Of a stretch of 64,000 bases of DNA, positions 52,691 through 64,000 are shown piece after piece (the stretch's first letter is position 1; every line of letters begins with the position of its first letter). This DNA comes from Cyanobacteria bacterium FACHB-471 (GTDB taxonomy: Bacteria > Cyanobacteriota > Cyanobacteriia > Elainellales > Elainellaceae). The notes under the pieces are model-generated. The model made no database searches, had not been told where the DNA came from, and was given only the letters and a program-made list of their open reading frames with translations. The DNA lies in NCBI GenBank assembly GCA_014695345.1, contig JACJOC010000020.1, positions 230,436 to 294,435 on the forward strand. Reading direction: 5' to 3'. Position numbers and translations under genes: made by a program.

Positions 52691-53554
52691 ATGTGGAACC
52701 GCATTGCTGAACAGATCAGCCAAACAATTGGGAAAACCTTCCAGGAGCCACAACGCCGTCCAGTTGGCGGTGGCAGCGTAAATCAGGCGTATGCGCTGAC
52801 CAGTAGCAGTCAGTCCTACTTTGTCAAAATCAATCAGGCAACCCGGATTGCCATGTTTGAGGCGGAAGCGTTGGGGCTAAAGCAGATTGCTAGCACTAAA
52901 ACAATTCGAGTGCCTAAACCCATATGCTGGGGAACGGTAGACGGCTCAGCTTACATTGTGCTGGAATGGCTCGAGCTGGGTTATGGCACCCATCGAGCTT
53001 GGGAAGAAATGGGACGCAATTTGGCAGCAATGCATCGAGTGAGCAGCGATCGCGGCTTTGGGTGGGATCAGCAAAACACGATCGGCTTCATGCCGCAGGT
53101 CAACCCCTGGACAACCGACTGGACAGAGTTTTTTGCACAGCAGCGGATTGGCTATCAGTTTCAGCTTGCAGAGCGGCGAGGCGGCAATTTCCCTAACAAA
53201 GAGCGATTGCTGGCAGCGATCCCAGAACTCCTTGAAGGGCACAATCCCCAATCATCTCTAGTTCATGGTGATTTGTGGTCAGGCAACGCAGCAGTGACGC
53301 AGCTAGAAGAGCCTGTAATTCTTGACCCGGCAACCTATTTTGGCGATCGCGAAGTAGACCTCGCCATGACTGAACTGTTTGGTGGCTTCCCCAATGAGTT
53401 TTACCGCGCTTACGACAAAGCATTTCCGCTGGAGCCAGGCTACGAACGACGCAAAACGCTCTATAACCTGTACCACATCCTCAATCACTTCAATCAGTTT
53501 GGCGGCAGCTACGAAGGTCAAGCAAACCGAATGATTGCCTCACTACTTGGATAA
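52691..53554 (+). CDS. Fructosamine kinase family protein
   Basis: 287 aa. GGGSVNQAYALTS is the glycine-rich loop, then YFVKINQ has the Lys, SLVHGDLWSGNAAV is the catalytic loop (HGDLWSGN) and VILDPATYFGDREVDLAM the metal-binding segment. It is an aminoglycoside-phosphotransferase-like kinase that phosphorylates ketoamines on glycated proteins to allow deglycation. Length (287) is normal. A run of CCCCTAACCCCTAATCCCC directly precedes the ATG. Confidence 0.93.
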   Translation: MWNRIAEQISQTIGKTFQEPQRRPVGGGSVNQAYALTSSSQSYFVKINQATRIAMFEAEALGLKQIASTKTIRVPKPICWGTVDGSAYIVLEWLELGYGTHRAWEEMGRNLAAMHRVSSDRGFGWDQQNTIGFMPQVNPWTTDWTEFFAQQRIGYQFQLAERRGGNFPNKERLLAAIPELLEGHNPQSSLVHGDLWSGNAAVTQLEEPVILDPATYFGDREVDLAMTELFGGFPNEFYRAYDKAFPLEPGYERRKTLYNLYHILNHFNQFGGSYEGQANRMIASLLG

Positions 53555-53593
53555 TTGTGTAGCTGTACTCATACAAGTTTCTCGGTGTTGCGC

Positions 53594-54027
53594 TTATGGC
53601 TTCCGTCCAAAACGACTGAGCAATTCTTCACGGGATAGCTGAACCAGGAGCGGCGTAAATTCTTCAGGCGGTAGGTTGATTACGACTGGTACAACGCTAG
53701 TCAATTCCTTATCCAAACTTCCAAACCTAGCTTTGAGCAAATTTTCAACAATTTCCTGTCGTCCTATCTTGTACAGCTTCCTGGTAGGCTCTGCTGTGTT
53801 TTATGATGTCTAGTCCTAGCATCGTCCGAATCTCCTTCCAGTTTGTAGACGGGGCACTTAGTGGTACCGGTGGGTAGCAGCACCCCGTCAATGCGGAAAG
53901 CGGTCTGCTTGATCTCCACAGAGCGAAACCCATAGTTCTTAGCTTCGCTAGCGGTTTGCCCAATTAGCTCAAAGAAGATACTGGGCGATCGCTGAAACAG
54001 ACGGTAGAACAGAGAATCAGTTCTCGT
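53594..54027 (-). pseudogene. Rpn/DUF2887 family gene, decayed
   Basis: On the minus strand, TDSLFYRLFQRSPSIFFELI, then GQTASEAKNYGFRSVEIKQT and AFRIDGVLLPTG, is the N-terminus of the Rpn-type (DUF2887) nuclease/transposase-like family. The start is ACG at 54027-54025 where ATG would be expected. After KLEGDS the middle is missing, and the C-terminal part (MLGLDIIKHSRAYQEAVQD, then GRQEIVENLLKARFG and FTPLLVQLSREELLSRFG) follows after a frameshift at QD. So it has a lost start, a large internal deletion and a frameshift. The stop is at 53594-53596. Confidence 0.8.
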
Positions 54028-54034
54028 GCCCTGG

Positions 54035-54301
54035 TTACTGCGGTTTCAGTAAATCTGAAGGGGTAGCTGCCTCAGACTTAGAGTTGTTTAATGACCAGCG
54101 ATATTCGATGGGTAGGTCAGTTCGACGACAGCTTTCCTCTAGCTGCTTTTGCTGAGAAAGCGCCTTTCGCAGAGTGATGATCAGTTCATGGACTTGCTCT
54201 TGCTGCGGGTTACGTTGACCGACAGCAAACACGGTTTGGCGTTCTAAGAGCTGCAACAGTAATTCGTAGTGAATGTGCGAGGGAAGAGGGATCGGCTCCA
54301 T
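54035..54301 (-). CDS. DUF5340 protein
   Basis: 88 aa. MEPIPLPSHIHYELLLQLLERQTVFAV is the DUF5340 opening, followed by the helical VHELIITLRKALSQQKQLEESC and LPIEYRWSLNN. This family is limited to cyanobacteria and has no known function; small helical proteins of this kind are often partners of larger complexes. It lies 68 bp after trpC on the same strand and may be read with it. Confidence 0.83.
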   Translation of the reverse strand: MEPIPLPSHIHYELLLQLLERQTVFAVGQRNPQQEQVHELIITLRKALSQQKQLEESCRRTDLPIEYRWSLNNSKSEAATPSDLLKPQ

Positions 54302-54369
54302 TTAAGCTCAGTCCAAATAACGGTTTAACGTATGTTGATACGCTGAGTAAAACGTCTTGTCAGGGCAAG

Positions 54370-55254
54370 TTACTCAGAGAATAGGGTGGCGATCGCCCCA
54401 GCGGGATCAGCCTGCTTCACCAGAGACTCACCTACTAAAATTGCGTTAGCCCCTGCTTGACCAACCAGCTTCAGGTCTGCAAACGTGTGCAAGCCCGATT
54501 CGCTAACCGTCAAAATGCCACGCTCTTTTAGCACTGGAAGCTTTGCTGCCATAATTTGGCGAGTCGTCTGCAAGTCAACAGAGAAATCTTCTAAATTTCG
54601 GTTGTTGATACCCACTAGGGTAACGCCCTGTAAGGCTAACACGCGATCCATTTCGGCTAAAGTGTGAACTTCGATCAGGGCAGTCATTCCCAACGCATTG
54701 GTAATCTTGAGGAAATATTGCAGATCTTTGTCTGAAAGAATAGCGGCAATCAGCAAAACCGCATCCGCTCCTTGTGCCCTTGCCATATAGATCTGGTAAG
54801 GGTAAATCACAAAATCTTTGCATAGCAGCGGCACATCAACTGCGGCTCGAATTTCCTGCAAATAGTCAAAGCTGCCCTGGAAGAATTTTTGGTCAGTCAG
54901 GACAGAGATGCAGGCTGCGCCACCTTGCTGATAGGACTGTGCGATCGCCACCGGGTCAAAATCTTCCCGAATCACGCCTTTACTGGGTGATGCTTTTTTA
55001 ACCTCAGCGATCAGTGCAGGTTGAGTTTTGCCCTGGCGCAACGCTGCGACAAAATCATGGGGTGGAGGAGCGGCTTTTACCTGCTGCTGAAGTTTGACCA
55101 GCGGCAGGCGTTCGCGCATCTGGTCAACTTCAGCTTCCTTGTGCCAGACAATTTCCTCCAAGATATGGCGAGGAGCCGCATCAGGCACAGTAACCTGATA
55201 GCGCAGACTTTGGACGGCAACTGCGGGATTGGGAGGACGACGACGAATTTGCAT
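54370..55254 (-). CDS. trpC: Indole-3-glycerol-phosphate synthase
   Basis: 294 aa, a TIM barrel. [22 protein letters not shown] is the N-terminal extension, and [21 protein letters not shown] carries the catalytic Lys and Ser. [43 protein letters not shown] and [29 protein letters not shown] are the remaining active-site strands. It closes the indole ring in tryptophan synthesis. The gene starts 5 bp after the lpd stop, so the two form an operon. Confidence 0.96.
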   Translation of the reverse strand: MQIRRRPPNPAVAVQSLRYQVTVPDAAPRHILEEIVWHKEAEVDQMRERLPLVKLQQQVKAAPPPHDFVAALRQGKTQPALIAEVKKASPSKGVIREDFDPVAIAQSYQQGGAACISVLTDQKFFQGSFDYLQEIRAAVDVPLLCKDFVIYPYQIYMARAQGADAVLLIAAILSDKDLQYFLKITNALGMTALIEVHTLAEMDRVLALQGVTLVGINNRNLEDFSVDLQTTRQIMAAKLPVLKERGILTVSESGLHTFADLKLVGQAGANAILVGESLVKQADPAGAIATLFSE

Positions 55255-55259
55255 GTTTC

Positions 55260-56693
55260 TTAATGAGTGGCGATCGCGCGTTTGTAGGCCTCATCCAGCA
55301 CTTCGGAGAGCGTCGGATGGGTGTGAACCAGGAAGGCCAGGTCGTGAACTGACTGGCGCTTAGCGATCGCGTTGGCGGCTTCCTGAATCAGGTCAGAGGC
55401 ATGGAAGCCCAGAATGTGTGCGCCTAACACCTCACCTGTATCTTGACGATAAATGACTTTAGCTAAACCGTCCGTTTCACCTTCGGCAATCGCCTTAGAA
55501 TTTCCTTTGAAGTAGGAGCGTACCGTCCCTACCTCAAACCCTTCCGCCTTGCCGAGTTCCTTGGCGGCGGGTTCCGTTAGTCCAACAAAGCTAATTTCGG
55601 GATGGGTAAAGGCGGCGGCGGGAATGCTGCGGTAATCGACCTCACGAGAACGTCCACAAATGTTTTCTACGGCAATGACTCCTTGAGCCGAGGCAGCGTG
55701 AGCTAGCATCATCTTGCCAGTCGAATCACCGATCGCCCACAGATGCGGCAAGGGTTGACCCTCTGAGAGAACCGCCATCTGATCATTAACGCTGATGAAT
55801 CCTCGGCGATCGGGTTCAATGCCAACGGACTCCAAGCCCAAATCTTGCGTGGCAGGGATTCGTCCAGTTGCCACCAGACAAGCATCCACTTCCAAAACTT
55901 CTACGACTTCTTTGGTTTTAGCATCTGCTAGCTCAATTACGACGGGTGATCCCGGCGTTACTTTCTTTGCTAGCAGCCCCACTTTTGTCTCGATATCGCG
56001 AGGAGTAATCAACACCCGTTGAGCCAGTTTAGCAATGTCAGGATCGAACCCTGGCATGAGCTGATCGAGTGCTTCAATCAGCGTAATCTCGCTACCCAGG
56101 GCAGTGTAAATGTCGGAAAATTCCAGCCCGATGTAGCCGCTGCCTACGATCGCCACCCAGGAAGGCAACCAGTCGAGCTTTAAGCCATCGTCACTGGTGA
56201 AAACGGTTTTGCCATCTAGCTCAATTCCGGGTGGCACAAAGGGCACGGAGCCAGGGGAGAGAATAATGTCTTGAGCAGTGACAACTTTTTCGCCTTCGGG
56301 AGTGGCGATCGCCACCTTCTGATTTCCAGCCAGCTTACCCCGGCCATAGATCACATCTACGCTCAGACGCTTGAGGCTGTTGGTCATATCACCGCGAATT
56401 TTGCTCACCAAGTTGTTGGCGTGGTCAGCGATCGCCTCCCGCTCAAACGACACCTGCTCAACCTGAATACCTAATGCTTTGAGGTGGTGGGCATTTCGCA
56501 ACTCGCGCACCCGTCCTGAAGCTGCCAACAGCGCTTTAGACGGAATACAGCCCCGGTTTACACAGGTGCCGCCCATTTCCGCCATTTCTACAATGGCAGT
56601 CTTTAGCCCACAGCTAACGGCGTGCAGGGCGGCTCCATGTCCCCCCACACCTGCGCCAATAATCACCAAGTCGTAATCAAATCCGTGACTCAC
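55260..56693 (-). CDS. lpdA: Dihydrolipoyl dehydrogenase
   Basis: 477 aa. FAD motif [20 protein letters not shown]; redox disulfide C44/C49 in [19 protein letters not shown] motif [16 protein letters not shown]; and the C-terminal His-Glu pair in [11 protein letters not shown]. It is the E3 component of pyruvate dehydrogenase and the glycine cleavage system. No other PDH subunit lies nearby, as usual in cyanobacteria. It is followed 5 bp later by trpC. Confidence 0.96.
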   Translation of the reverse strand: MSHGFDYDLVIIGAGVGGHGAALHAVSCGLKTAIVEMAEMGGTCVNRGCIPSKALLAASGRVRELRNAHHLKALGIQVEQVSFEREAIADHANNLVSKIRGDMTNSLKRLSVDVIYGRGKLAGNQKVAIATPEGEKVVTAQDIILSPGSVPFVPPGIELDGKTVFTSDDGLKLDWLPSWVAIVGSGYIGLEFSDIYTALGSEITLIEALDQLMPGFDPDIAKLAQRVLITPRDIETKVGLLAKKVTPGSPVVIELADAKTKEVVEVLEVDACLVATGRIPATQDLGLESVGIEPDRRGFISVNDQMAVLSEGQPLPHLWAIGDSTGKMMLAHAASAQGVIAVENICGRSREVDYRSIPAAAFTHPEISFVGLTEPAAKELGKAEGFEVGTVRSYFKGNSKAIAEGETDGLAKVIYRQDTGEVLGAHILGFHASDLIQEAANAIAKRQSVHDLAFLVHTHPTLSEVLDEAYKRAIATH

Positions 56694-56841
56694 TTCCGTC
56701 TCTCCGTCCAGTCGCGCTGTATCAAGTTATCCTATTTAATTCTCAACTGGAGTCGGTCAATTAGACAACACCCAGCTCTTGGTTAACTGCAGAAAGCATG
56801 AAACGGTACACTGGTCAAAATATGGCATCTTCTATATCCTG

Positions 56842-59301
56842 ATGGAATTTCACCCCTTTTGGGAACTGCTCGACAAGCTAGGAATTTCCTTACCCAACTC
56901 ACTTGCAAATCGGCAAAAGCAGCTCAATACGGCTGCTGAAAATCCGCGTCAGCGAAGGACTGCTGCGAGACCTCAACGTCACGAAGTTGAGCAAATGCTC
57001 GATTTGCTAGACGCAACCATTGAGTTTGGCGAGCTTCCAACCAGTTTGCGAGATGAAGTTTCAACTTCTAAGAACTGCTGGGTGCCGCCTGGTGAAATGG
57101 TGGAAGTGGCGGAATACAAAATTCCGGGCATGGTGTATGTCGGAGATAGCTTGCCTATGATTGGGCGCTATGGGGTAGAGCCAAGCCTTATTCGCCCAAT
57201 GCTGAGAGCAAAAAGCAGGAAGCCTGACTATGAAAAGGTTCCTAAAAAATACAGCACGTCCTACACCCAACTGGAAGCAGTTGAACGAGCGGCTTACCTA
57301 AAATGGCTGTCAGAAGGACGAAACGCCCCCAAAGTTTACGGTACTTACGTTTGGCTATTTTTCTACGGGCTAGAGCGACGAGTACTGCATGATCTGCTCG
57401 ATGAGCGCCCTACCATCGCACCAGAGGATTTGCCGGAATTTGAGCAGATTGTAGCTGAAGTGAAGCGGCTGCAAGATATTTACGGCAACCCGCGCGAAAA
57501 CTGGTCTTTTGCAAACAAGACAGAAACCTTCCTGGAAATTTGTCGTTTTATTCGCTCCTCTGAGCTACCAGAAGAGCTGATTGATCCGATGACGGCAAAA
57601 CCGTTTGCGCTACAGATTGGTCTAGGGCAAAAGGTGAAACAGGGACAGCCAATTCCGGCGGAATGGGCGATCGCCTGGTACACCCGTCTAGCCAACAATG
57701 CGTTACCTACAGCGGCAACTCGCTGTGTGGATGAATTTAAGACGCTGTTTCAACTGCGCTATCAGCAAAAATTTGGCGAGGGAATCAAGCTCAAGCCCGG
57801 TAAGACAAAGCTGAAAACGAGCTACTTTCCGTCAAGTCCGTCGTTTGGGCGATCGCTTGACATCAACGTGGGTGGGCTTCCCGACATCAGCCGCTTCACT
57901 GCCAAAGTCACTCAGATCGGGGAAGTCGTGCTGCAATGTCGCAAGGAACTTGAATCCTTCAGTCGCTTCCTTGCTCGCAATCCTGACGCGCAGAAGTCGG
58001 CAGCAGCGATCGCTCTCCTTCCAGCCGATCTTTTGCCCCTTTATGGGGGCGATGTTCTCCAAAACCTGCGAACCTGGCTAGATAAGAACTTTGCTCAGCC
58101 TAAAACTCAAGTTGCGGTCGTTTCGGGCAAAGAGGTGCTGAAACATTGGTCAGGCAGCAATCCCGAAAAACTCACCAAAACTGAGGCGAATGGATTAGCC
58201 AATACGCTAACTCGTCTGGGCTATGGCATTGAACCCGATCCTCGGTTGACTGGCACACTGCCAACATTGAAGAATAGCTTTGCCCTTTTTTGCCGAATAC
58301 CTGACTCTAACAATTCACATGAGTTAGAGCTGTCCGATGGTTTGTCAGAGGAATACGTTGAGGCAACGTTGTTGATGCAGTTGGCGATCGCCGCTGCCAG
58401 TGGTGACGAATCTCCCAATGCAATCGAACAGCAGTATTTGGAAACTCACTTAGCGTCAGTAGTAGCGGTTGAGGAATGGGAGCGATCGCGCCTCAGCGCC
58501 CACCTGCATCTGCTTTTACACGAATCAAATCTGCGAGGACTCAAAGCGCGAATTGCAAAACTGAAGCCAGCCCAGCGTCAGGAGTTTGCTCAGTTTGTCG
58601 TTCAGGTCGCTACCGCTGACGGACAGGCGGCTCCTCAGGAAGTTCAGGTTCTGGAGAAAATTTATAAACAGCTAGAGCTTGATTCTCAAACGCTGTATAG
58701 CGATATTCATGCGGTTAGCACAAGTGGTAGCACACCTTCCCCTCTTTCATCTCAGCCCGCTAGTGAACCTGTCACCGTTCGCAAAGCTACTCCCACCCAG
58801 GGGCACAAAATTCCTGCTCCGCCGAAAGGAAATTCTAAAAAACAAGAACTCGCCCTCGATATGTCCCTGGTACAATCCAAGCTGACAGAGTCGCAGGAAA
58901 TTTCTAGCATTTTGGCAGACATCTTTGTCGATGAAGAGGTTTCCCCATCTGCCAAATCGCCTTCTCCCTCCACGACGAAAACTGATCGTCCTCACTCCAA
59001 AACGACTCAACGCCGCAAGTCCTCTAAATCCAAATCGTCCAAATCCTCTGAACTAGCAACACCCATCATTCAAGTTGCAGGTTTAGATCAGGCTCATTCA
59101 GAACTGTTGTTTACTTTGCAGAAGCAAGCGCATTGGCAACGGGAAGAACTGGAAGCGATCGCCACTCAACTCGATTTGATGTTAGATGGGGCGCTAGAAG
59201 TCATCAATGAGGCAGCCTTCGATCGGTGTGACGAAGCAGTAACTGAAGGAGATGACCCAGTCGAAGTGAATTCAGACGTGTTACGGAAACTACTTGCATG
59301 A
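56842..59301 (+). CDS. TerB N-/C-terminal domain protein
   Basis: 819 aa from ATG 56842 (MEFHPFWELLDKLGISLP); a frame 21 codons longer is less likely. TerB_N (residues about 80-290) shows WVPPGEMVEVAEYKIPGMVY, SYTQLEAVERAAYLKWLSEG and KVYGTYVWLFFYGLERRVLHD. A TerB-like helical core follows at about 500-630 (LLMQLAIAAASGDESPNAIEQ, FVVQVATADGQAAPQEVQVL), then a Ser/Lys-rich linker and a C-terminal TerB_C region (LFTLQKQAHWQREELEAIA, VINEAAFDRCDE). Such proteins are thought to link membrane or metal sensing to nucleic-acid defence complexes. Its stop overlaps the ATPase start (ATGA). Function is inferred. Confidence 0.85.
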   Translation: MEFHPFWELLDKLGISLPNSLANRQKQLNTAAENPRQRRTAARPQRHEVEQMLDLLDATIEFGELPTSLRDEVSTSKNCWVPPGEMVEVAEYKIPGMVYVGDSLPMIGRYGVEPSLIRPMLRAKSRKPDYEKVPKKYSTSYTQLEAVERAAYLKWLSEGRNAPKVYGTYVWLFFYGLERRVLHDLLDERPTIAPEDLPEFEQIVAEVKRLQDIYGNPRENWSFANKTETFLEICRFIRSSELPEELIDPMTAKPFALQIGLGQKVKQGQPIPAEWAIAWYTRLANNALPTAATRCVDEFKTLFQLRYQQKFGEGIKLKPGKTKLKTSYFPSSPSFGRSLDINVGGLPDISRFTAKVTQIGEVVLQCRKELESFSRFLARNPDAQKSAAAIALLPADLLPLYGGDVLQNLRTWLDKNFAQPKTQVAVVSGKEVLKHWSGSNPEKLTKTEANGLANTLTRLGYGIEPDPRLTGTLPTLKNSFALFCRIPDSNNSHELELSDGLSEEYVEATLLMQLAIAAASGDESPNAIEQQYLETHLASVVAVEEWERSRLSAHLHLLLHESNLRGLKARIAKLKPAQRQEFAQFVVQVATADGQAAPQEVQVLEKIYKQLELDSQTLYSDIHAVSTSGSTPSPLSSQPASEPVTVRKATPTQGHKIPAPPKGNSKKQELALDMSLVQSKLTESQEISSILADIFVDEEVSPSAKSPSPSTTKTDRPHSKTTQRRKSSKSKSSKSSELATPIIQVAGLDQAHSELLFTLQKQAHWQREELEAIATQLDLMLDGALEVINEAAFDRCDEAVTEGDDPVEVNSDVLRKLLA

Positions 59302-60629
59302 CCAATGGATTGATCAAAGCCAAAGACCGCGACACTGTGATTCAGTCTTTGCAGGCTGGCGTGGTGCCGCGTCGTGGACAGCATTTGATTCAGGTCGGGC
59401 GGGTCGAGGAAACCAAAGCCGTGATTCGAGATCTCGATCGGATTGCTGAAGGAGGTTCTGCCATCCGTTTTGTGATTGGTGAATATGGTTCCGGCAAAAC
59501 CTTTTTTCTGTCACTGGTGAGGGCGATCGCTTTAGAAAAAAAACTGGTGACCGCCCACGCCGACCTCACCCCCGATCGCCGTCTTCACGCCACCTCAGGA
59601 CAGGCGCGATCGCTCTACGCCGAACTGATGCAAAACCTGTCCACTCGTACTAAGCCCGACGGTGGCGCATTGCCCAGCGTGGTCGAGCGGTTTGTGACCT
59701 CAGCCATCAGTGAAGGGCGCGATCGCGACATTGACCCCGAAGCTGTGATTCGAGAACGGCTGGCTCACCTATCAGAAATGGTCGGCGGCTACGACTTTGC
59801 AGAAGTGATTGCCGCCTACTGGCGAGGTCACGACAGCGGCGACGAAGCTCTCAAAGCTAGTGCCATCCGCTGGCTGCGCGGCGAATACACCACCCGTACC
59901 GATGCCCGCAGTGCCCTCGGCGTAAGAACTATTGTTGACGATGCCAACGTTTACGATCAGCTTAAGCTCTTTACCCAGCTTGTCCGGCTAGCAGGCTACT
60001 CAGGCTTCCTGATCTGTCTGGATGAATTGGTCAACCTCTACAAACTCGCTAACACGCAAGCCCGAAGAAGCAACTACGAACAGATTCTCCGCATCCTCAA
60101 CGATTGCCTCCAGGGAACTTCAGTTGACTTAGGCTTCATGCTAGGCGGCACTCCTGACTTTCTCATGGATACCCGACGGGGTCTGTACAGCTACCCCGCC
60201 TTACAGTCTCGTTTGGCAGAAAATACCTTTGCCGTCAATGGACTGGTGGACTACAACAACCCCGTTCTGCGTCTAGGCAACCTCAGCCCCGAAGATTTAT
60301 TCGTGCTGCTGAGTAAAATTCGTCATGTATTTGCATCAGGCGATCCTGACCAGTACCTTCTTCCCGATGCAGGAATTCAAGCATTTATGGCACACTGCTC
60401 TCAGCGCATCGGTGATGCTTACTTCCGAACTCCCCGCAACACAGTTAAAGCCTTCATCGATCTGCTGTCCGTTTTGGATCAGAACAAACAGATCACCTGG
60501 ACCGATCTCGTTGCTCAGGTCAACATCACCACTGAAGCAAATCCTGACCTGCTTCCCGCTCAAATTCAGGGAAATGGCAAAGTAGTCATATCGGCCGAAG
60601 ATGACGATCTGGCATCTTTTAGGCTTTAG
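59298..60629 (+). CDS. BrxD-like (DUF2791) P-loop ATPase
   Basis: 443 aa. Residues 61-68 are Walker A (GEYGSGKT). GFLICLDELVNLYKL is Walker B, and the C-terminal part runs TPRNTVKAFIDLLSVLDQN. The opening KDRDTVIQSLQAGVVPRRG, then QHLIQVGRVEE, is the family start. DUF2791 ATPases include BrxD of BREX systems and are often found with TerB_N and helicase genes. It is translationally coupled to the TerB gene by a 4-bp overlap, so the two proteins are probably made in equal amounts as a complex. No BREX methylase or phosphatase is nearby. Confidence 0.88.
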   Translation: MTNGLIKAKDRDTVIQSLQAGVVPRRGQHLIQVGRVEETKAVIRDLDRIAEGGSAIRFVIGEYGSGKTFFLSLVRAIALEKKLVTAHADLTPDRRLHATSGQARSLYAELMQNLSTRTKPDGGALPSVVERFVTSAISEGRDRDIDPEAVIRERLAHLSEMVGGYDFAEVIAAYWRGHDSGDEALKASAIRWLRGEYTTRTDARSALGVRTIVDDANVYDQLKLFTQLVRLAGYSGFLICLDELVNLYKLANTQARRSNYEQILRILNDCLQGTSVDLGFMLGGTPDFLMDTRRGLYSYPALQSRLAENTFAVNGLVDYNNPVLRLGNLSPEDLFVLLSKIRHVFASGDPDQYLLPDAGIQAFMAHCSQRIGDAYFRTPRNTVKAFIDLLSVLDQNKQITWTDLVAQVNITTEANPDLLPAQIQGNGKVVISAEDDDLASFRL

Positions 60630-60667
60630 AGGAAGAAACCATACAAAGCAAATTAGCGCTCCTGTAA

Positions 60668-60688
60668 GGGCTTGGCAATGCCAAGCCC
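60668..60688. other. Short hairpin between ATPase and SWIM genes
   Basis: A 9-bp perfect stem GGGCTTGGC/GCCAAGCCC with loop AAT lies 40 bp after the ATPase stop. A nearby AAGCCCCTTCT repeats twice (60683 and 60710). It could partly terminate or stabilise the operon transcript. Confidence 0.5.
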
Positions 60689-60739
60689 CTTCTAAAAGGC
60701 AATGTGCTAAGCCCCTTCTGAAACTTAAGGTAAGACATT

Positions 60740-61570
60740 ATGATGACGGATTCTCAACCAAGCCGCGAATGGTGGGCCCAGCGATGGGTTGATGTGCTGG
60801 AATCCTTTGGCTGGGTACGCCGCCTCGCCCGTGCCCGCAACTATGCCCGTGAAGGAAATGTACTAGAAATTGAGTTTCGTGGTGCAAAGGTGTTTGCCCG
60901 TGTCCAGGGAACAGCACCCGAACCTTACAAGGTTTCGCTTTCCCTCGATCCGTTTGATGATGAGCAGTGGCAGTATGTGATTGAATCGATGGCTCAACGG
61001 GCAATTTTCTCAGCCAAGCTGCTAGCAGGCGAGATGCCACAAAACATTGAGGAAGTATTTACCTCAAACGGGTTAAGCCTATTTCCGTTGACCAAATTTG
61101 ACATTCACAGTAAATGTTCTTGCCCTGACCCAGCCAATCCCTGTAAACACATTGGGGCAGTTTATTATCTGTTGGGCGATCGCTTCAGCGAAGATCCCTT
61201 TGTCCTATTTCAGCTTCGAGGCCGCACTAAAGAAGAAATCATCACCGCCCTGCGCCAAACCCGCAGCACCAGCACCGACGACACTCCCGCTGAGATAGAC
61301 GAATCAACTACTCAAGCGTCCGATTCCCAAACCCTCAACTTGCAGCAATTTTGGCAGTACAACGACCAGCTAGAATCTTCTCTTGTCGTAATTGCACCGC
61401 CGCCCAGCAGCAACACAGTGTTAGACATTCTTGGCCCAATTCCGTTGAAGGAAGGGAGCGGGGCAGGTGGAGGAGGGCAAGCGATCGCCGAATACCTCAA
61501 AACACTCTATGAAAAAGTCGGACAGCAAGCCGTTATTGCTGCCATGACCAGCAACAATCAGGACTCCTAG
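60740..61570 (+). CDS. SWIM zinc-finger protein
   Basis: 276 aa (two adjacent ATG codons at the start). The SWIM motif is CSCPDPANPCKH, with C126, C128, C135 and H137 binding zinc, a fold for DNA or protein contacts. WWAQRWVDVLESFGWVRRLA starts the family, and the C-terminus is Gly-rich and variable (GSGAGGGG). SWIM proteins of this type usually sit beside an SNF2 helicase, but none lies in this window. It follows the ATPase by 110 bp on the same strand and is read as the third gene of a TerB-ATPase-SWIM group. Confidence 0.85.
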   Translation: MMTDSQPSREWWAQRWVDVLESFGWVRRLARARNYAREGNVLEIEFRGAKVFARVQGTAPEPYKVSLSLDPFDDEQWQYVIESMAQRAIFSAKLLAGEMPQNIEEVFTSNGLSLFPLTKFDIHSKCSCPDPANPCKHIGAVYYLLGDRFSEDPFVLFQLRGRTKEEIITALRQTRSTSTDDTPAEIDESTTQASDSQTLNLQQFWQYNDQLESSLVVIAPPPSSNTVLDILGPIPLKEGSGAGGGGQAIAEYLKTLYEKVGQQAVIAAMTSNNQDS

Positions 61571-61580
61571 CTTGAATTAC

Positions 61581-61766
61581 CTACTGTCCAAACTCAATTC
61601 GAGCTTGTTCAACCAACTCCGCCGTTACCGTTTCTAAATCAGCTTCTCTTGCCATTGCCTCAATTCGCTGTCGCGCCTGTGCCCGAACAAAGAAAGGAAT
61701 ATTTTTGAGTTTTGTCTCTGCCTCAGGAGTCCACTCCAAAGCATCCGTTAAATCAGAATTATCCAT
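61581..61766 (-). CDS. PCP-reductase-domain mini-protein
   Basis: 61 aa. [30 protein letters not shown] followed by [18 protein letters not shown] is the PCP_red domain (PF08369), otherwise the C-terminal part of ChlB of the dark-operative protochlorophyllide reductase. Stand-alone copies are common in cyanobacteria and may help chlorophyll-related folding; function is unproven. It is convergent with the SWIM gene (stop 11 bp away) and 200 bp from psbC. Confidence 0.85.
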   Translation of the reverse strand: MDNSDLTDALEWTPEAETKLKNIPFFVRAQARQRIEAMAREADLETVTAELVEQARIEFGQ

Positions 61767-61907
61767 ATTAATAATTTGAGCCTCTAGCAGTGGGTAACTC
61801 GTTAATTGCCCACTACTTCAGTAAAAACTTCTGCCTAATTCTACAGCGGCTTAAATCCAGCAAATGGTTAAGAAGTTTAGCTCGCCAGCCTTACCCCAAT
61901 CCAAGCT

Positions 61908-61945
61908 AATAAAAAAGCTCCTGCCAAGGCAGGAGCTTTTTTATT
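61908..61945 (-). terminator. Intrinsic terminator of psbC
   Basis: 18-bp perfect arms AATAAAAAAGCTCCTGCC and its complement at 61928-61945, ending in a T-run on the minus strand. It begins 21 bp after the psbC stop codon and fits a rho-independent terminator for the psbDC operon. Confidence 0.92.
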
Positions 61946-61965
61946 AACCGGAACCTAGCTTAAAA

Positions 61966-64000
<2,035 letters not shown>

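Overview
The window is a chromosomal stretch from a cyanobacterium. This rests on psbD/psbC (PSII D2 and CP43) with the classic overlapping GTG start, a PCP-reductase-domain mini-protein, ndhH of the photosynthetic NDH-1 complex, a thioredoxin reductase-thioredoxin fusion (NTRC), a fused pantoate ligase/cytidylate kinase, several cyanobacteria-only DUF families (DUF3134, DUF5340, DUF502 next to nusB, DUF3352) and very frequent HIP1 octamers (GCGATCGC). Base composition is near 50% GC in the housekeeping parts. The genus cannot be fixed from sequence alone; a Leptolyngbya-like filamentous lineage is a guess.

Layout. 1-12.6 kb is mostly housekeeping: panC/cmk (cut by the window edge), rlpA, two membrane proteins, NTRC, ndhH, a signal-peptidase homologue lacking its catalytic Lys, scpB, an ABC ATPase and an S9 peptidase. 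13-20 kb is an accessory islet: a zinc-finger-like protein, then at least five small toxin-antitoxin modules (MazF, Doc, YgiT-type, HicAB, RelBE-like), a TPR-Arr ADP-ribosyltransferase fusion and a membrane protein. Almost every one carries a single-base frameshift, nonsense codon or lost start. They are separated by diverged copies of short repeats, one a 157-bp MITE-like element with 17-bp perfect terminal inverted repeats that contain HIP1. A strongly structured RNA leader precedes an intact 81-aa conserved protein in this islet. 20-31.6 kb returns to intact metabolic, transport and envelope genes (TPMT, isochorismatase-like, LysR, MATE, glk, mraY and others).

32-36.7 kb is one very large membrane diguanylate cyclase with nine PAS domains, three of them tandem duplicates. 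36.7-47.6 kb holds nusB-DUF502, a phosphoribosyltransferase, a full ABC exporter, Uma2, GNAT, DUF3352, a Cys-less rhodanese and mutL. The mutL linker has been invaded in frame by an element of 21-bp tandem repeats (7-aa heptads); an inverted copy lies between genes at about 49.75-50.0 kb. 47.7-56.7 kb holds an FAD oxidoreductase, a WD40-RTX chimera, an apparently solitary DNA methyltransferase, a fructosamine kinase, a decayed Rpn/DUF2887 gene, DUF5340, trpC and lpd.

The best candidate for a poorly described system is at 56.8-61.6 kb: a TerB_N/TerB_C protein, translationally coupled to a BrxD-like (DUF2791) P-loop ATPase, followed by a SWIM zinc-finger protein. The window ends with the PCP-reductase mini-protein and psbC/psbD on the minus strand. 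No tRNA, rRNA, CRISPR array, integrase or intact insertion sequence was recognised.
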